In this document: piece after piece, positions 1-7,571 of the stretch
Position numbering within the stretch: position 1 is the stretch's first letter
Layout of the letters: each line of letters starts with the position of its first letter
Assembly (NCBI RefSeq): GCF_900155555.1
Contig: NZ_FUHN01000008.1
Span: 318,117-382,116 of the forward strand
From: Mobilibacterium timonense
GTDB lineage: Bacteria; Bacillota; Clostridia; Peptostreptococcales; Anaerovoracaceae
DNA length: 64,000 nucleotides
Direction: 5' to 3'
Notes under the pieces: model-generated
What the model was told of the DNA's origin: nothing
The model's database searches: none
What the model saw: the letters and a program-made list of their open reading frames with translations, nothing else
Translations under genes and position numbers: made by a program

Positions 1-991
1 GCTCTATGCGGTCCATCAGAAACACGACCTTATCAGCGTCCATGGAGCTTGCGATAAGCTGGGCAGATTTAAAGGATGTCATTGTTTTACCCGAACCTGT
101 TGTATGCCAAACGTATCCTCCAAGCTGGTTGCCTTCTGACCAGTCGTTCTTGGAAACCTTGTCGGATATCTTGTTTGCCGCATAGTACTGGTAACTGCGC
201 ATTACTTTCAGAACGCCATCTGAGTCGTCTGCAACGGTATAGAATCCAATAAGCTGATGCGCCATCGGAATGGAAAGGATCGTAGAAGCTATGGTCCTCC
301 AGTCGTTGATCGGCTCGTTGTTAAAATCCGCCCAGTGAAAATAAAAGTCCGGATTAAACTTGCCGTCCGGTCCCGGATTGGCAAAATACAATGTTTCTTC
401 CGGATTCATCGCAACAAAGATCTGGACCAGAGAAAACAGGCCGGTGTAGACACCTTCATGAGCATACTTCTCGATCTGATTCACCGCCTCCTGAACTGGT
501 ACCCCTGTCTTCTTCAACTCAATATGAAAAACAGGCATGCCGTTTATAAGGAGCATGAGATCTCCCCGTCTGTCCTGAAGCACCTCCTCATGACGGTGGA
601 ACTGTGGCTGCTCTACGATCTGGTAACGGCTCTGCCCAGCCGCGATCTCCTGCCGATCGTATATTTTCAGGCTTACCTCTTTACCATAATGGAGCTTGTC
701 CTCCGGATTTTTACGTGTTATAGCTACAGTTTTTCCGTTGATGAAACCATTTATGGCATGAGGTGTGCGGGCATTTTTCACCTGTTCCAGGAGCTCATCC
801 ATTTCTTCATCTATGAGAGGACAGTCATTGAGCCTGTCGATATTTCTGTTGTTTTCGAAAAGGATATCTGCCCAGTTCTTTATCAAATCCTTTTCAGTAG
901 GATTGCAGATTACTTCCTTCTCCCATCCATAACTCTGCAATGCAGCGATAAGAGCTCTTTCAAAATCAGCCTCTTTCTCAAAATGATCCAT
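1..991 (-). CDS. hsdR: Type I restriction enzyme, R (motor/nuclease) subunit, C-terminal part beyond window
   Basis: Cleaves and translocates DNA as part of the HsdR2M2S complex. The 330 visible codons hold the N-terminal PD-(D/E)xK nuclease, with D144 and the ELK pair E158/K160 in HIELKKTG, followed by the first helicase motif, Walker A TTGSGKTM near residues 297-304. The helicase core continues past the left edge. The ATG at 991 follows AGGAGC and lies 15 nt after the hsdS stop, so it is the third gene of hsdM-hsdS-hsdR. Nothing visible suggests inactivation, but most of the gene is unseen. Confidence 0.93.
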   Translation of the reverse strand, partial: MDHFEKEADFERALIAALQSYGWEKEVICNPTEKDLIKNWADILFENNRNIDRLNDCPLIDEEMDELLEQVKNARTPHAINGFINGKTVAITRKNPEDKLHYGKEVSLKIYDRQEIAAGQSRYQIVEQPQFHRHEEVLQDRRGDLMLLINGMPVFHIELKKTGVPVQEAVNQIEKYAHEGVYTGLFSLVQIFVAMNPEETLYFANPGPDGKFNPDFYFHWADFNNEPINDWRTIASTILSIPMAHQLIGFYTVADDSDGVLKVMRSYQYYAANKISDKVSKNDWSEGNQLGGYVWHTTGSGKTMTSFKSAQLIASSMDADKVVFLMDRIE

Positions 992-1006
992 AATAATTGC
1001 TCCTGT

Positions 1007-2170
1007 TTATAGTGTTATTAAACTTTTTCCCTCTCGTTGATGAAGGGTGATAAGGTTGTCGAGGCTCTTAAAGTAACGCCCAATCAATCGCTGTTCCTCT
1101 ATGTCTTGCGGAAGCGTCAGCGTTGTCTCAAAGAAATCGGCCGGCGCAATATTCAATAATCCATGGTTCCTAGCACCTTCAGCAGCAACAGCTTGAACGC
1201 CTTTATGCCAGAGGTCAGTATCATAATATGACACCAGATAGTCCGAGTCTGTCTTGCTATCATCAAGAATCCGGAACACGATATAAAGCGTTGATAATAC
1301 GCCACTTTCATAGCGGTCAAGACGTTTTATCGCTCCCCACGGGGCATCTGCTGAAGTGCTCTTGTTGTACGCAAATTCGCCTTTACGGACAAGGTAATAA
1401 CCGCTCACATCTTTACTGGCGATTCGTTTATCGAAGAACTCATTTTGATCGATTAACCCGTATTGAGCCGAAATCGTTAGTGGAAGAGTAGATTTCAAAT
1501 CTTGATTCTTGCGTGTGATTCGCTCAACTACATCTCCCAACTTACGCTGTTCCCAAGGGTCAGTAAATCCTGGAAATCTTATTTCCGGGACAGTCCCCCC
1601 ATTTTTCGGAAACATTTTTTGAAGCATACCATTTTTAAATTTTTTGTACGAGTCAAGCTCACGCTGATGAAGGGTGATAAGGTTGTCGAGTTGAGCAAGA
1701 TACTTGCCAATTCGTATTTGCTCAGCCTTGTTTGGCAACAGTAAGTCTATGCCCATTAGTGTTTCAGCATTGAGTTTTGCACGACCCCCGCCGACCAAAA
1801 GTGACTCAATATCCGCTTGACTAATGGCATAGGCAAGGAATTGATTGTCTGCACAATCATACTTTCCTTGTAGAACGTGAGCGTGATTATTGACCCAAAT
1901 TCTCCCTTTTACGCACTTTACAGGATAATTTTTAAGGTCATTCGCTCCATCTTCTGCGACAAGGATAAACTCACCATCGTGAGTATATCCATCTACATAG
2001 TCTTGAATTCCGTTCGCTCCGTAATAAGGAGTTGTGCCTGCAACTCGCAAACTTGCCGCCACCGGGATACGCAAATTATCATATCTGTCCGTTACTTCAC
2101 TAACCTTACGCTGTTCCCAATCATCTGTATAACCTTTGAATCTGATCTGAGGTGTCTTTTCTTTACTCAT
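1007..2170 (-). CDS. hsdS: Type I restriction enzyme, specificity subunit S, short C-terminal tail
   Basis: Recognises the target sequence for the methylase and nuclease. Two target-recognition domains each open with a similar motif (PQIRFKGYTDDWEQRK near residue 7 and PEIRFPGFTDPWEQRK near residue 198) and close with LDNLITLHQRE, the conserved helix region. After the second copy the protein stops after only seven more residues (GKSLITL), whereas the first copy continues into a longer KMFP-ending helix, so the C-terminus looks trimmed. The ATG at 2170 is chosen because GGGAGGTG sits just before it; a longer in-frame version to 2227 has no such site. It overlaps hsdM by 8 nt. Confidence 0.9.
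   Translation of the reverse strand: MSKEKTPQIRFKGYTDDWEQRKVSEVTDRYDNLRIPVAASLRVAGTTPYYGANGIQDYVDGYTHDGEFILVAEDGANDLKNYPVKCVKGRIWVNNHAHVLQGKYDCADNQFLAYAISQADIESLLVGGGRAKLNAETLMGIDLLLPNKAEQIRIGKYLAQLDNLITLHQRELDSYKKFKNGMLQKMFPKNGGTVPEIRFPGFTDPWEQRKLGDVVERITRKNQDLKSTLPLTISAQYGLIDQNEFFDKRIASKDVSGYYLVRKGEFAYNKSTSADAPWGAIKRLDRYESGVLSTLYIVFRILDDSKTDSDYLVSYYDTDLWHKGVQAVAAEGARNHGLLNIAPADFFETTLTLPQDIEEQRLIGRYFKSLDNLITLHQREGKSLITL
1038..1690. repeat. Pair of perfect 26-bp direct repeats inside hsdS
   Basis: Positions 1038-1063 and 1665-1690 are identical over 26 bp. They encode the LDNLITLHQ part of the two conserved helices that follow each target-recognition domain. A shorter 15-bp identity marks the starts of the two domains near 1553 and 2107. 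Such blocks in hsdS are known substrates for domain shuffling by homologous recombination. Confidence 0.9.
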
Positions 2171-4754
2171 GGCTTCCACCTCCCAGAAGGGCCTGCATCT
2201 CTCTGATGCCTTCCATGTCAGAATCACTTCCTGTCAGATCCGAAAGCATTGAATATAGAGCATCCTCTGTTTTCTTTATTTCCTCATCAAGGTCACGCAT
2301 TGTAACGGCATATTTCGATGCCAGTCCCTCAATGCATTTTGTAAAGGAGTCGATCATTGACTCTGCTAATGCCATTGTTCCAGATACGATTGGATCCACC
2401 CACTTTTCGTGAAGCATCAGATGCATTTCATCTGACGTGAGATTTTCTATGGTCTCTTTTGTTTTTTCGTGAAGTTTTTTCTCTTTAACCTTTAATTCAG
2501 ACTTGAGTTTTTTCTCCTTCTTGTTTAAATCCTCAGCTGTTTTAAGGACATCTATCAGTTCTTTGTACTCCGTTTCATCCTCTGACAGATTTTTTATGAC
2601 ACCCTTGATGTTTTTAAACACGAAGCCGTCATTCTCGTCGTTCAACGCATCAGATATAGTCCCTTTTTCCTCTTCACTCAAGTTGTCCAAGGCCTCGTCG
2701 TATGCCGAAGGGATATCTGCAAGCTCATTCTTCATTTCGTTGATCTTTTCCAGATCATCTGTTAGGAAAACCCTCTGCACAAGTTCAAACGGTAAAATAT
2801 GGCCCTTCCAGCCATCCTGCACCTCTGCATCCTTCCCGTTCTTTTTCTTTATCACCATGTTAGGATCTACCTGGTTTACAGCCTCCAGACCCTCTGTTTG
2901 TATCAGCTCGATATCCCCTGATATCGTTTCAAATTGATCCTTGAACACCTGATATGCCTCATATGGATCCAGCAGATCAACATTGGCAAATCTTTTGAAC
3001 AGGTCCTGAGCAATTTCTTCCTCTGTCTTCGGCAGTGACAAAGTTTCAACATCATCTATCAATCTATTGTCGAGACTGCTTCCCAGATCTGAAAACGTTT
3101 CTTCAAAGTTTTTCAGATAGGTTTTTACATCTGCATTCTGAAGGATGGTCTTTTTCACATCTTCAGTGCATATATTCTTGTATTCCTCCTCTCCTTCAAA
3201 AAGCTCATCCTTCAGTGAAGGGAACACACTCCAATAATCCGAGAAATCGTCTATTTCATTCTCGGGAATTCCACCAAACATAGAAGCATAAATATCGTAA
3301 CTCTCGGCTTCTTCTGAGGAATCTACGTAACGAGGGATATTCAGGTTGTAATCATTGTTCCTGATCTCATCGCGTCCCACGACTCTTGAATAACTGTCGA
3401 CGCTTTTTCTCTCACGGACAGTATCTGCTATCCTCCTGATATCGCAAGCTCTCAGCTTGTTGTTTTTCCCTTCTTTTGTAAACCCTTTTGATGCATCTAT
3501 GATCAGAACGTCTGTATTCTGGCGTTTCTGCTTCAGGACCATGATGATCGTCGGGATACCGGTGCCGAAGAAAATGTTGGCAGGAAGTCCTATGACCGCG
3601 TCGATATTATTATTCTCGATCAGATTCTTGCGGATCTCACCCTCTTCGCCACCGCGAAACAAGACACCATGAGGCAGAACGATAGTCATTATTCCATCTG
3701 GTTTCAAGTGGTACAGATCATGCAACAGAAACGCATAATCTGCTTTGGACCTCGGGGCTACTCCATATCTGGCGTAACGTGGATCATTTTCTTTTCCTGA
3801 CGGATCCCACCTCTGGCTGTATGGCGGATTGGAAACTACAGAATCCACATAGAGAGGCTCATATGTTCCCTTAGGATCGTTTTCATCAAAATAAGGCCAG
3901 TCATCCTCCAGCGTATCGGCATTTCTAGTAACGATATTGTCTGGAAGAATACCTCTCATGACCAGATTCATTCTTGTCAGGTTGTAGGTGTTGGCCTTCA
4001 GCTCCTGAGCATAGTAACGTATATGGTCTGAACTTCCCAGATACTTTGAAGCTGTTGTTCCTATGTTTATAAGCAAAGAACCAGATCCCGATGTCGGATC
4101 CAGGATCTTTATCTCCGATCTGTCCTTAAGATGATCTGCAACGATCTCAGACATCAAAAGGGACACCTCATGAGGTGTATAAAACTCCCCTGCCTTTTTC
4201 CCTGCATTCGCTGCGAATTTTGAGATCAGATATTCGTATATAAAGCCTAGTACGTCATAATCCTGGCGGCCGTTTATCGGAATTTCATCTATTAAATGGA
4301 TAAGATCACTGACAGCCTTGGTCTGTGCTTTTGCATTTTCTCCAAGTTTAGATAAGCCGGTTTCGAGAGTGTTGAATATTCCTTCAAAGACATTCTTGTG
4401 AGACTCGGAGATAAGCCTGCTGAACGAAGAGAGTGCTACACGCACGTTGTCAACAGAGAAGTCTGGTCCCATTTCTATCCATGTAGAGAACAGGTTTTCA
4501 TACGCAATGAAATAACCAAGACTCTGCTGCATTTCAGACTTTGATGAATCTTCGTCCTCAGCCGATTCATTCACATAGTTTTTGATATCTTCTTTCGTGT
4601 AATCCTTAGTGTACAGCCATTGCTCTTCCTTATCTGACAGGTATTTGTAAAATATGAATCCCAGTATATAGTCCTTGTACTCATTTGCTTCGATCTTCGA
4701 CCGCATACGGTTTGCGGACTCCCAGATTTTTGTCGCCAGCTGTTGCTTGTTCAT
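2163..4754 (-). CDS. hsdM: Type I restriction enzyme, M (methyltransferase) subunit, extended C-terminus
   Basis: N6-adenine methyltransferase subunit. The N-terminal HsdM helical domain is followed by SAM motif I DPTSGSGSLL near residues 218-227 and catalytic NPPY near 308-311. FFGTGIPT near 390 is typical of the family. At 863 residues it is much longer than the usual 500-550. The extra C-terminal third is charged and Lys/Glu-rich, predicted coiled coil (for example EKKLKSELKVKEKKLHEK). The ATG at 4754 follows AAGGAGA. First gene of the hsdMSR operon; no clean -35/-10 pair stands out, though an AT-rich stretch precedes it. Confidence 0.94.
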   Translation of the reverse strand: MNKQQLATKIWESANRMRSKIEANEYKDYILGFIFYKYLSDKEEQWLYTKDYTKEDIKNYVNESAEDEDSSKSEMQQSLGYFIAYENLFSTWIEMGPDFSVDNVRVALSSFSRLISESHKNVFEGIFNTLETGLSKLGENAKAQTKAVSDLIHLIDEIPINGRQDYDVLGFIYEYLISKFAANAGKKAGEFYTPHEVSLLMSEIVADHLKDRSEIKILDPTSGSGSLLINIGTTASKYLGSSDHIRYYAQELKANTYNLTRMNLVMRGILPDNIVTRNADTLEDDWPYFDENDPKGTYEPLYVDSVVSNPPYSQRWDPSGKENDPRYARYGVAPRSKADYAFLLHDLYHLKPDGIMTIVLPHGVLFRGGEEGEIRKNLIENNNIDAVIGLPANIFFGTGIPTIIMVLKQKRQNTDVLIIDASKGFTKEGKNNKLRACDIRRIADTVRERKSVDSYSRVVGRDEIRNNDYNLNIPRYVDSSEEAESYDIYASMFGGIPENEIDDFSDYWSVFPSLKDELFEGEEEYKNICTEDVKKTILQNADVKTYLKNFEETFSDLGSSLDNRLIDDVETLSLPKTEEEIAQDLFKRFANVDLLDPYEAYQVFKDQFETISGDIELIQTEGLEAVNQVDPNMVIKKKNGKDAEVQDGWKGHILPFELVQRVFLTDDLEKINEMKNELADIPSAYDEALDNLSEEEKGTISDALNDENDGFVFKNIKGVIKNLSEDETEYKELIDVLKTAEDLNKKEKKLKSELKVKEKKLHEKTKETIENLTSDEMHLMLHEKWVDPIVSGTMALAESMIDSFTKCIEGLASKYAVTMRDLDEEIKKTEDALYSMLSDLTGSDSDMEGIREMQALLGGGSHE

Positions 4755-4861
4755 TTGGTCTTATCTCCTTAACACACAATATTTCTATATACTACGCAGA
4801 AGAATTCCTTCCACGCTCTTAATAAATATACCAGAATTAGAATTGCTACCCACTTAATTTC

Positions 4862-4954
4862 TTAGTACTTAGATTTTTTCAGTATTGCTCTTAACACTGC
4901 AAAAGGAAATAGCAATATCATCAGTATTACAGTGCCCACATCGTTGTTTTTCAT
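4862..4954 (-). CDS. Small hydrophobic peptide (30 aa), unknown function
   Basis: Not a recognised family. The ATG at 4954 follows AGAGGGGGAT with 5 nt spacing. The 30-residue product starts MKNNDVG, has a hydrophobic core VILMILLFPFAVL and ends in the basic tail KKSKY, a layout seen in single-pass membrane peptides, including some toxins. A promoter-like pair lies about 70 nt upstream. It points towards hsdM, 107 nt away, so it could be a leader gene of that operon. The rest of the 4755-5280 gap holds only the TM2 promoter and hairpin. Confidence 0.4.
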   Translation of the reverse strand: MKNNDVGTVILMILLFPFAVLRAILKKSKY

Positions 4955-5022
4955 GATATCCCCCTCTACCAGTTACTTCTTGTCTGTCTCTGTGTTTTCG
5001 TGCATTGTTCAATTATTTATAC

Positions 5023-5049
5023 TTTATAGCATCTGAGTGATTTCGCCAA
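5023..5049 (-). promoter_or_regulatory. Candidate promoter for the small hydrophobic ORF / hsd operon
   Basis: On the minus strand, TTGGCG (5044-5049) and TATAAA (5023-5028) are 15 bp apart, with a TG one base before the -10 box (extended -10). The spacing is short, so the call is moderate. Confidence 0.4.
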
Positions 5050-5163
5050 TAGTTACACCTCTCGATTTCCCCCTCGAAATTACCCGCAGATCGTCAGAGT
5101 CACTTTTTTATGACTCTTTCTTTTCCCAGTCCAAAACGCCCCCTTTCTCCCTCGATATTGTTG

Positions 5164-5169
5164 TATAAT
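5164..5169 (+). promoter_or_regulatory. -10 box upstream of the TM2 gene
   Basis: A perfect TATAAT lies 112 nt before the TM2 start. No convincing -35 box is visible 16-18 bp upstream, so only the -10 is supported. Confidence 0.45.
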
Positions 5170-5190
5170 GCTCCTGTGTGGAACGCATAT

Positions 5191-5234
5191 GCGGTGCATG
5201 CGGACCCCACTCGTAGAGGGTGCGCATGCACCGC
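5191..5234 (+). promoter_or_regulatory. Long perfect hairpin in the 5' leader of the TM2 gene
   Basis: GCGGTGCATGCG (5191-5202) pairs perfectly with CGCATGCACCGC (5223-5234). After one mismatch the stem continues with ACCC/GGGT (5204-5207 with 5218-5221), closing a loop of about 10 nt. No U-tract follows, so it is not a normal terminator. It sits between the -10 box and the ribosome binding site. Confidence 0.6.
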
Positions 5235-5280
5235 GCGAGGCAACGAGACTAACGCCAGTTTCCAGAAGGGGTGTGATCAT

Positions 5281-5838
5281 ATGGAACATATAGTGAGGAT
5301 AGATGGGGAAAAGGTTTTTATCAGCGACGGCAGCGGCAATCTTTCGGAGGCCCCGCTCTCGGCCGTGCAGTACGAGGATCCGCGGGAAGGGGATACGGTG
5401 AGGCTTTTTGAGACCGACAACGGAATGCTGGTGTCGAAGGCGGAGGACGAGCCGCTGGATGCGTATCCGGCGGACGGCGCGCAGGCCGGGGCCGGCGGCG
5501 GACAGTATGGCGGACAATACGGAGATCAGTATGGATCCGGGCGGTATGCGGGATCTGGAGCCGCGAACGGAATGGGAGGACAGCGTGCCGGAGGGGCCAT
5601 GAGGAAGTGCAACAAGCACGTTTTTGTGTGGCTCTTCGCCTTCGTGCTGGGAGAGTTCGGAGTCGACAGGTTTTACAGGGGGCAGATCGGGCTCGGCATC
5701 CTGAAGTTCATCACTGCAGGCGGCCTCGGAATGTGGTTCCTGGCGGACTTCATCATCGCGGCGATTAAGGCCTACAGCAACTCAGCCTTCGGACCTGACG
5801 AAGATGTCGTATTCGTAAACGGGCAATACGCAAAATAA
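5281..5838 (+). CDS. TM2 domain-containing membrane protein
   Basis: A 185-residue protein. The first 70 residues are a soluble domain of unknown role, followed by a Gly/Gln/Tyr-rich linker with QYGGQYGDQYGSGRY repeats (residues about 75-100). The C-terminal TM2 domain (about 112-170) has two membrane helices joined by a short turn around FGVDRFYRGQ. TM2 proteins are small membrane proteins of poorly defined function. The ATG at 5281 is preceded by AAGGGG at 8 nt; an upstream in-frame start at 5110 lies before the -10 box and is rejected. It ends at a hairpin shared with the convergent CCA gene. Confidence 0.85.
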   Translation: MEHIVRIDGEKVFISDGSGNLSEAPLSAVQYEDPREGDTVRLFETDNGMLVSKAEDEPLDAYPADGAQAGAGGGQYGGQYGDQYGSGRYAGSGAANGMGGQRAGGAMRKCNKHVFVWLFAFVLGEFGVDRFYRGQIGLGILKFITAGGLGMWFLADFIIAAIKAYSNSAFGPDEDVVFVNGQYAK

Positions 5839-5852
5839 GCGCAAAATAAATC

Positions 5853-5900
5853 ACTGGCACACCGCGCCGGGCAACGGGCGGTATGCCAGTTTTTTATTTT
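5853..5900 (+). terminator. Rho-independent terminator after the TM2 gene
   Basis: ACTGGCA...TGCCAGT with inner GC-rich pairs forms a strong stem, followed by TTTTTTATTTT on the plus strand. It overlaps the 3' end of the convergent CCA gene and may weakly stop transcription from that side too. Confidence 0.8.
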
Positions 5901-7255
5901 CTGTTTTTCCTTTCTTTCCTGGCGTACGCCATTGTCTGCTTCAGTGCCGAGTCTCTGTCCACTCCCGCCAGCCGCATTTTGTGAGCGTAGGCCAGGAACT
6001 CGCCGAAGTCCGCACCTGGCTCCAGACCTTTTTCCATGAGATCGCGGCCGGTGAACCACGGCCTGTCCATGATCTGGCGGTACTGATCCAGCCTCTCCCG
6101 AAGAAATTCCGGATCGCCCGTAAAGGCTTCGGTGCCCGCCCTCACCGGGGCATCTGCCTGGGCGAACCATATCAGGTCCTCAGGCGCGCTGGCCTGGTCG
6201 AACATGCGATTCGTGGATTTGAGGGCCGGGTGAGATCTCGAGGCCACGTTGGGCTTCATGTGGAGGGGGACCATGTTCATGACATAGCTTTTCGTTTTTT
6301 TCTCGGAGACCAGGCGGTCCAGAAAAGCGCCGACCAGCGGCGCGCCCTCTGTCTCGTGGCGGTAGGCGTGGATGCGCCCCTTCACGAACTGCGTCGTCGT
6401 GATCTTCCCCAGGTCGTGGGTGAGGCAGAGGAGCATGAAAGCGTAAGGATCCGAGACCTCGCCGCGGAATGCGGCGGCCCTGTCGATCACATCCATGGTG
6501 TGGTTCCACACGTCGCCCTCGGGATGGAAAACGGGATCCTGCTCCAGCCCGATCAGCTGCTCCAGCTCGGGGAACCAGCAGTGGAGCTGCCCCATCTGCC
6601 GGAGAGCCTGGAAAAACCTTGAAGGCTCTTCCCCCTTCACCAGCGCCTTCCGCAGCTCCTCCTCCACCCGCTCCCGGGAGAGCGCCGAAAGGTCCATGAC
6701 GCCGCAGAGGTCGATGGTCTCAGGGGCTATGGAAAAGCAGAACCGCGCCGCGAACTGGGCGGCCCGCAGGACCCGCAGGGGGTCCTCCGGAAAAGTTCGG
6801 GGATCCACGTGGCGGATGATCCCTTTTTCCAGATCCTCCCTGCCCCCGAAAAAGTCCAGTATCTCTCCGGTCAGCACGTCCTCCATCATGGCGTTCATGG
6901 TGAAGTCGCGGCGGCGGACGGCCTTCTCAGGGCCGATGAACGGATCCACCTCCACCTGGAAATCCCGGTGGCCGTTCCCCGTGGCCCGTTCCTTCCTGGG
7001 CATGGCGATGTCCAGATCCAGGCCGCTCATGGACATGATACCGAAGCTGGCCCCGTACTCCAGGGGCTTGCCAAGCCTGCACAGTATCTCCTTGAGCTCG
7101 CCCGGCTCGATGCCGTGGACCTCCACGTCCACGTCCTTGTTTTCAATATTCAGAAGGCGGTCGCGGACAAAACCGCCAACGAAGTAGGCACGCCCGCCCT
7201 TCTTTTCCACCATCCCGGCGATCTCCCGGGCCTTTTCCATTGCCGGATCGTTCAT
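5894..7255 (-). CDS. cca: CCA tRNA nucleotidyltransferase with HD domain
   Basis: Adds or repairs the 3' CCA of tRNAs. The class II nucleotidyltransferase signature GGFVRDRLL is followed by DVDVEVHG near residues 40-47, giving the catalytic Asp pair; RRDFTMNAM follows. A metal-dependent HD phosphohydrolase-like domain (THDLGK near residue 281) lies downstream, as in multifunctional CCA proteins. At 453 residues the length is normal. The start at 7255 (MNDPAMEK) is preceded by GGGAGGG; the reading frame stays open upstream to 7834 but that part is low-complexity and lacks homology, so it is excluded. Confidence 0.92.
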   Translation of the reverse strand: MNDPAMEKAREIAGMVEKKGGRAYFVGGFVRDRLLNIENKDVDVEVHGIEPGELKEILCRLGKPLEYGASFGIMSMSGLDLDIAMPRKERATGNGHRDFQVEVDPFIGPEKAVRRRDFTMNAMMEDVLTGEILDFFGGREDLEKGIIRHVDPRTFPEDPLRVLRAAQFAARFCFSIAPETIDLCGVMDLSALSRERVEEELRKALVKGEEPSRFFQALRQMGQLHCWFPELEQLIGLEQDPVFHPEGDVWNHTMDVIDRAAAFRGEVSDPYAFMLLCLTHDLGKITTTQFVKGRIHAYRHETEGAPLVGAFLDRLVSEKKTKSYVMNMVPLHMKPNVASRSHPALKSTNRMFDQASAPEDLIWFAQADAPVRAGTEAFTGDPEFLRERLDQYRQIMDRPWFTGRDLMEKGLEPGADFGEFLAYAHKMRLAGVDRDSALKQTMAYARKERKNRK

Positions 7256-7364
7256 GACTGACCCTCCCGCTCTCGTACTCACTGCGACCATCTGCCGTTC
7301 AGTCTTTCCGGATGTCCCGGAACTTTCTGCCCATATGATACCACGGCCGGGGCACAGCCGGAAC

Positions 7365-7475
7365 GCGGCTGGTGCACTGCCTGCCGGGACACGATCTGGG
7401 CGCGGCTGGCGAACTGCCTGCCGGAACGCGATCTGGGCGCGGCTGAAGCATTGCCTGCCGGAGCACGGCTGGAGT
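7365..7475. repeat. Three tandem copies of a 37-bp GC-rich repeat
   Basis: Units start at 7365, 7402 and 7439, each opening with GCGGCTG and carrying CTGCCTGCCGG (TTGCCTGCCGG in the third). The third unit is degenerate at its end. They occupy the gap between the cca start and the surface-protein terminator. No ORF with recognisable homology covers them. The rest of 7256-7506 shows nothing else. Confidence 0.8.
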
Positions 7476-7506
7476 GAAGTGAGGACGCCGCAGGACGAGT
7501 CGGCCT

Positions 7507-7550
7507 CAAAAAAAAGTTCCCCCGCCAGGCGGATCAGTGCCTGACGGGGG
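7507..7550 (-). terminator. Rho-independent terminator of the 7572-9428 surface protein gene
   Basis: Minus strand: CCCCCGTCAGGC pairs with GCCTGGCGGGGG around an 8-nt loop, followed within 3 nt by a run of eight T. Very strong. Confidence 0.92.
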
Positions 7551-7571
7551 CGTGTATGTAAGGGTATCGTT

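Noticed and set aside
257-1012. Open plus-strand frame of 251 codons opposite hsdR
   Set aside because: The minus strand encodes a clear HsdR with nuclease and Walker A motifs; the plus frame has no homology.
7365-7475. Tandem repeats considered as a CRISPR array
   Set aside because: The 37-bp units abut one another with no unique spacers, and no cas genes are present.
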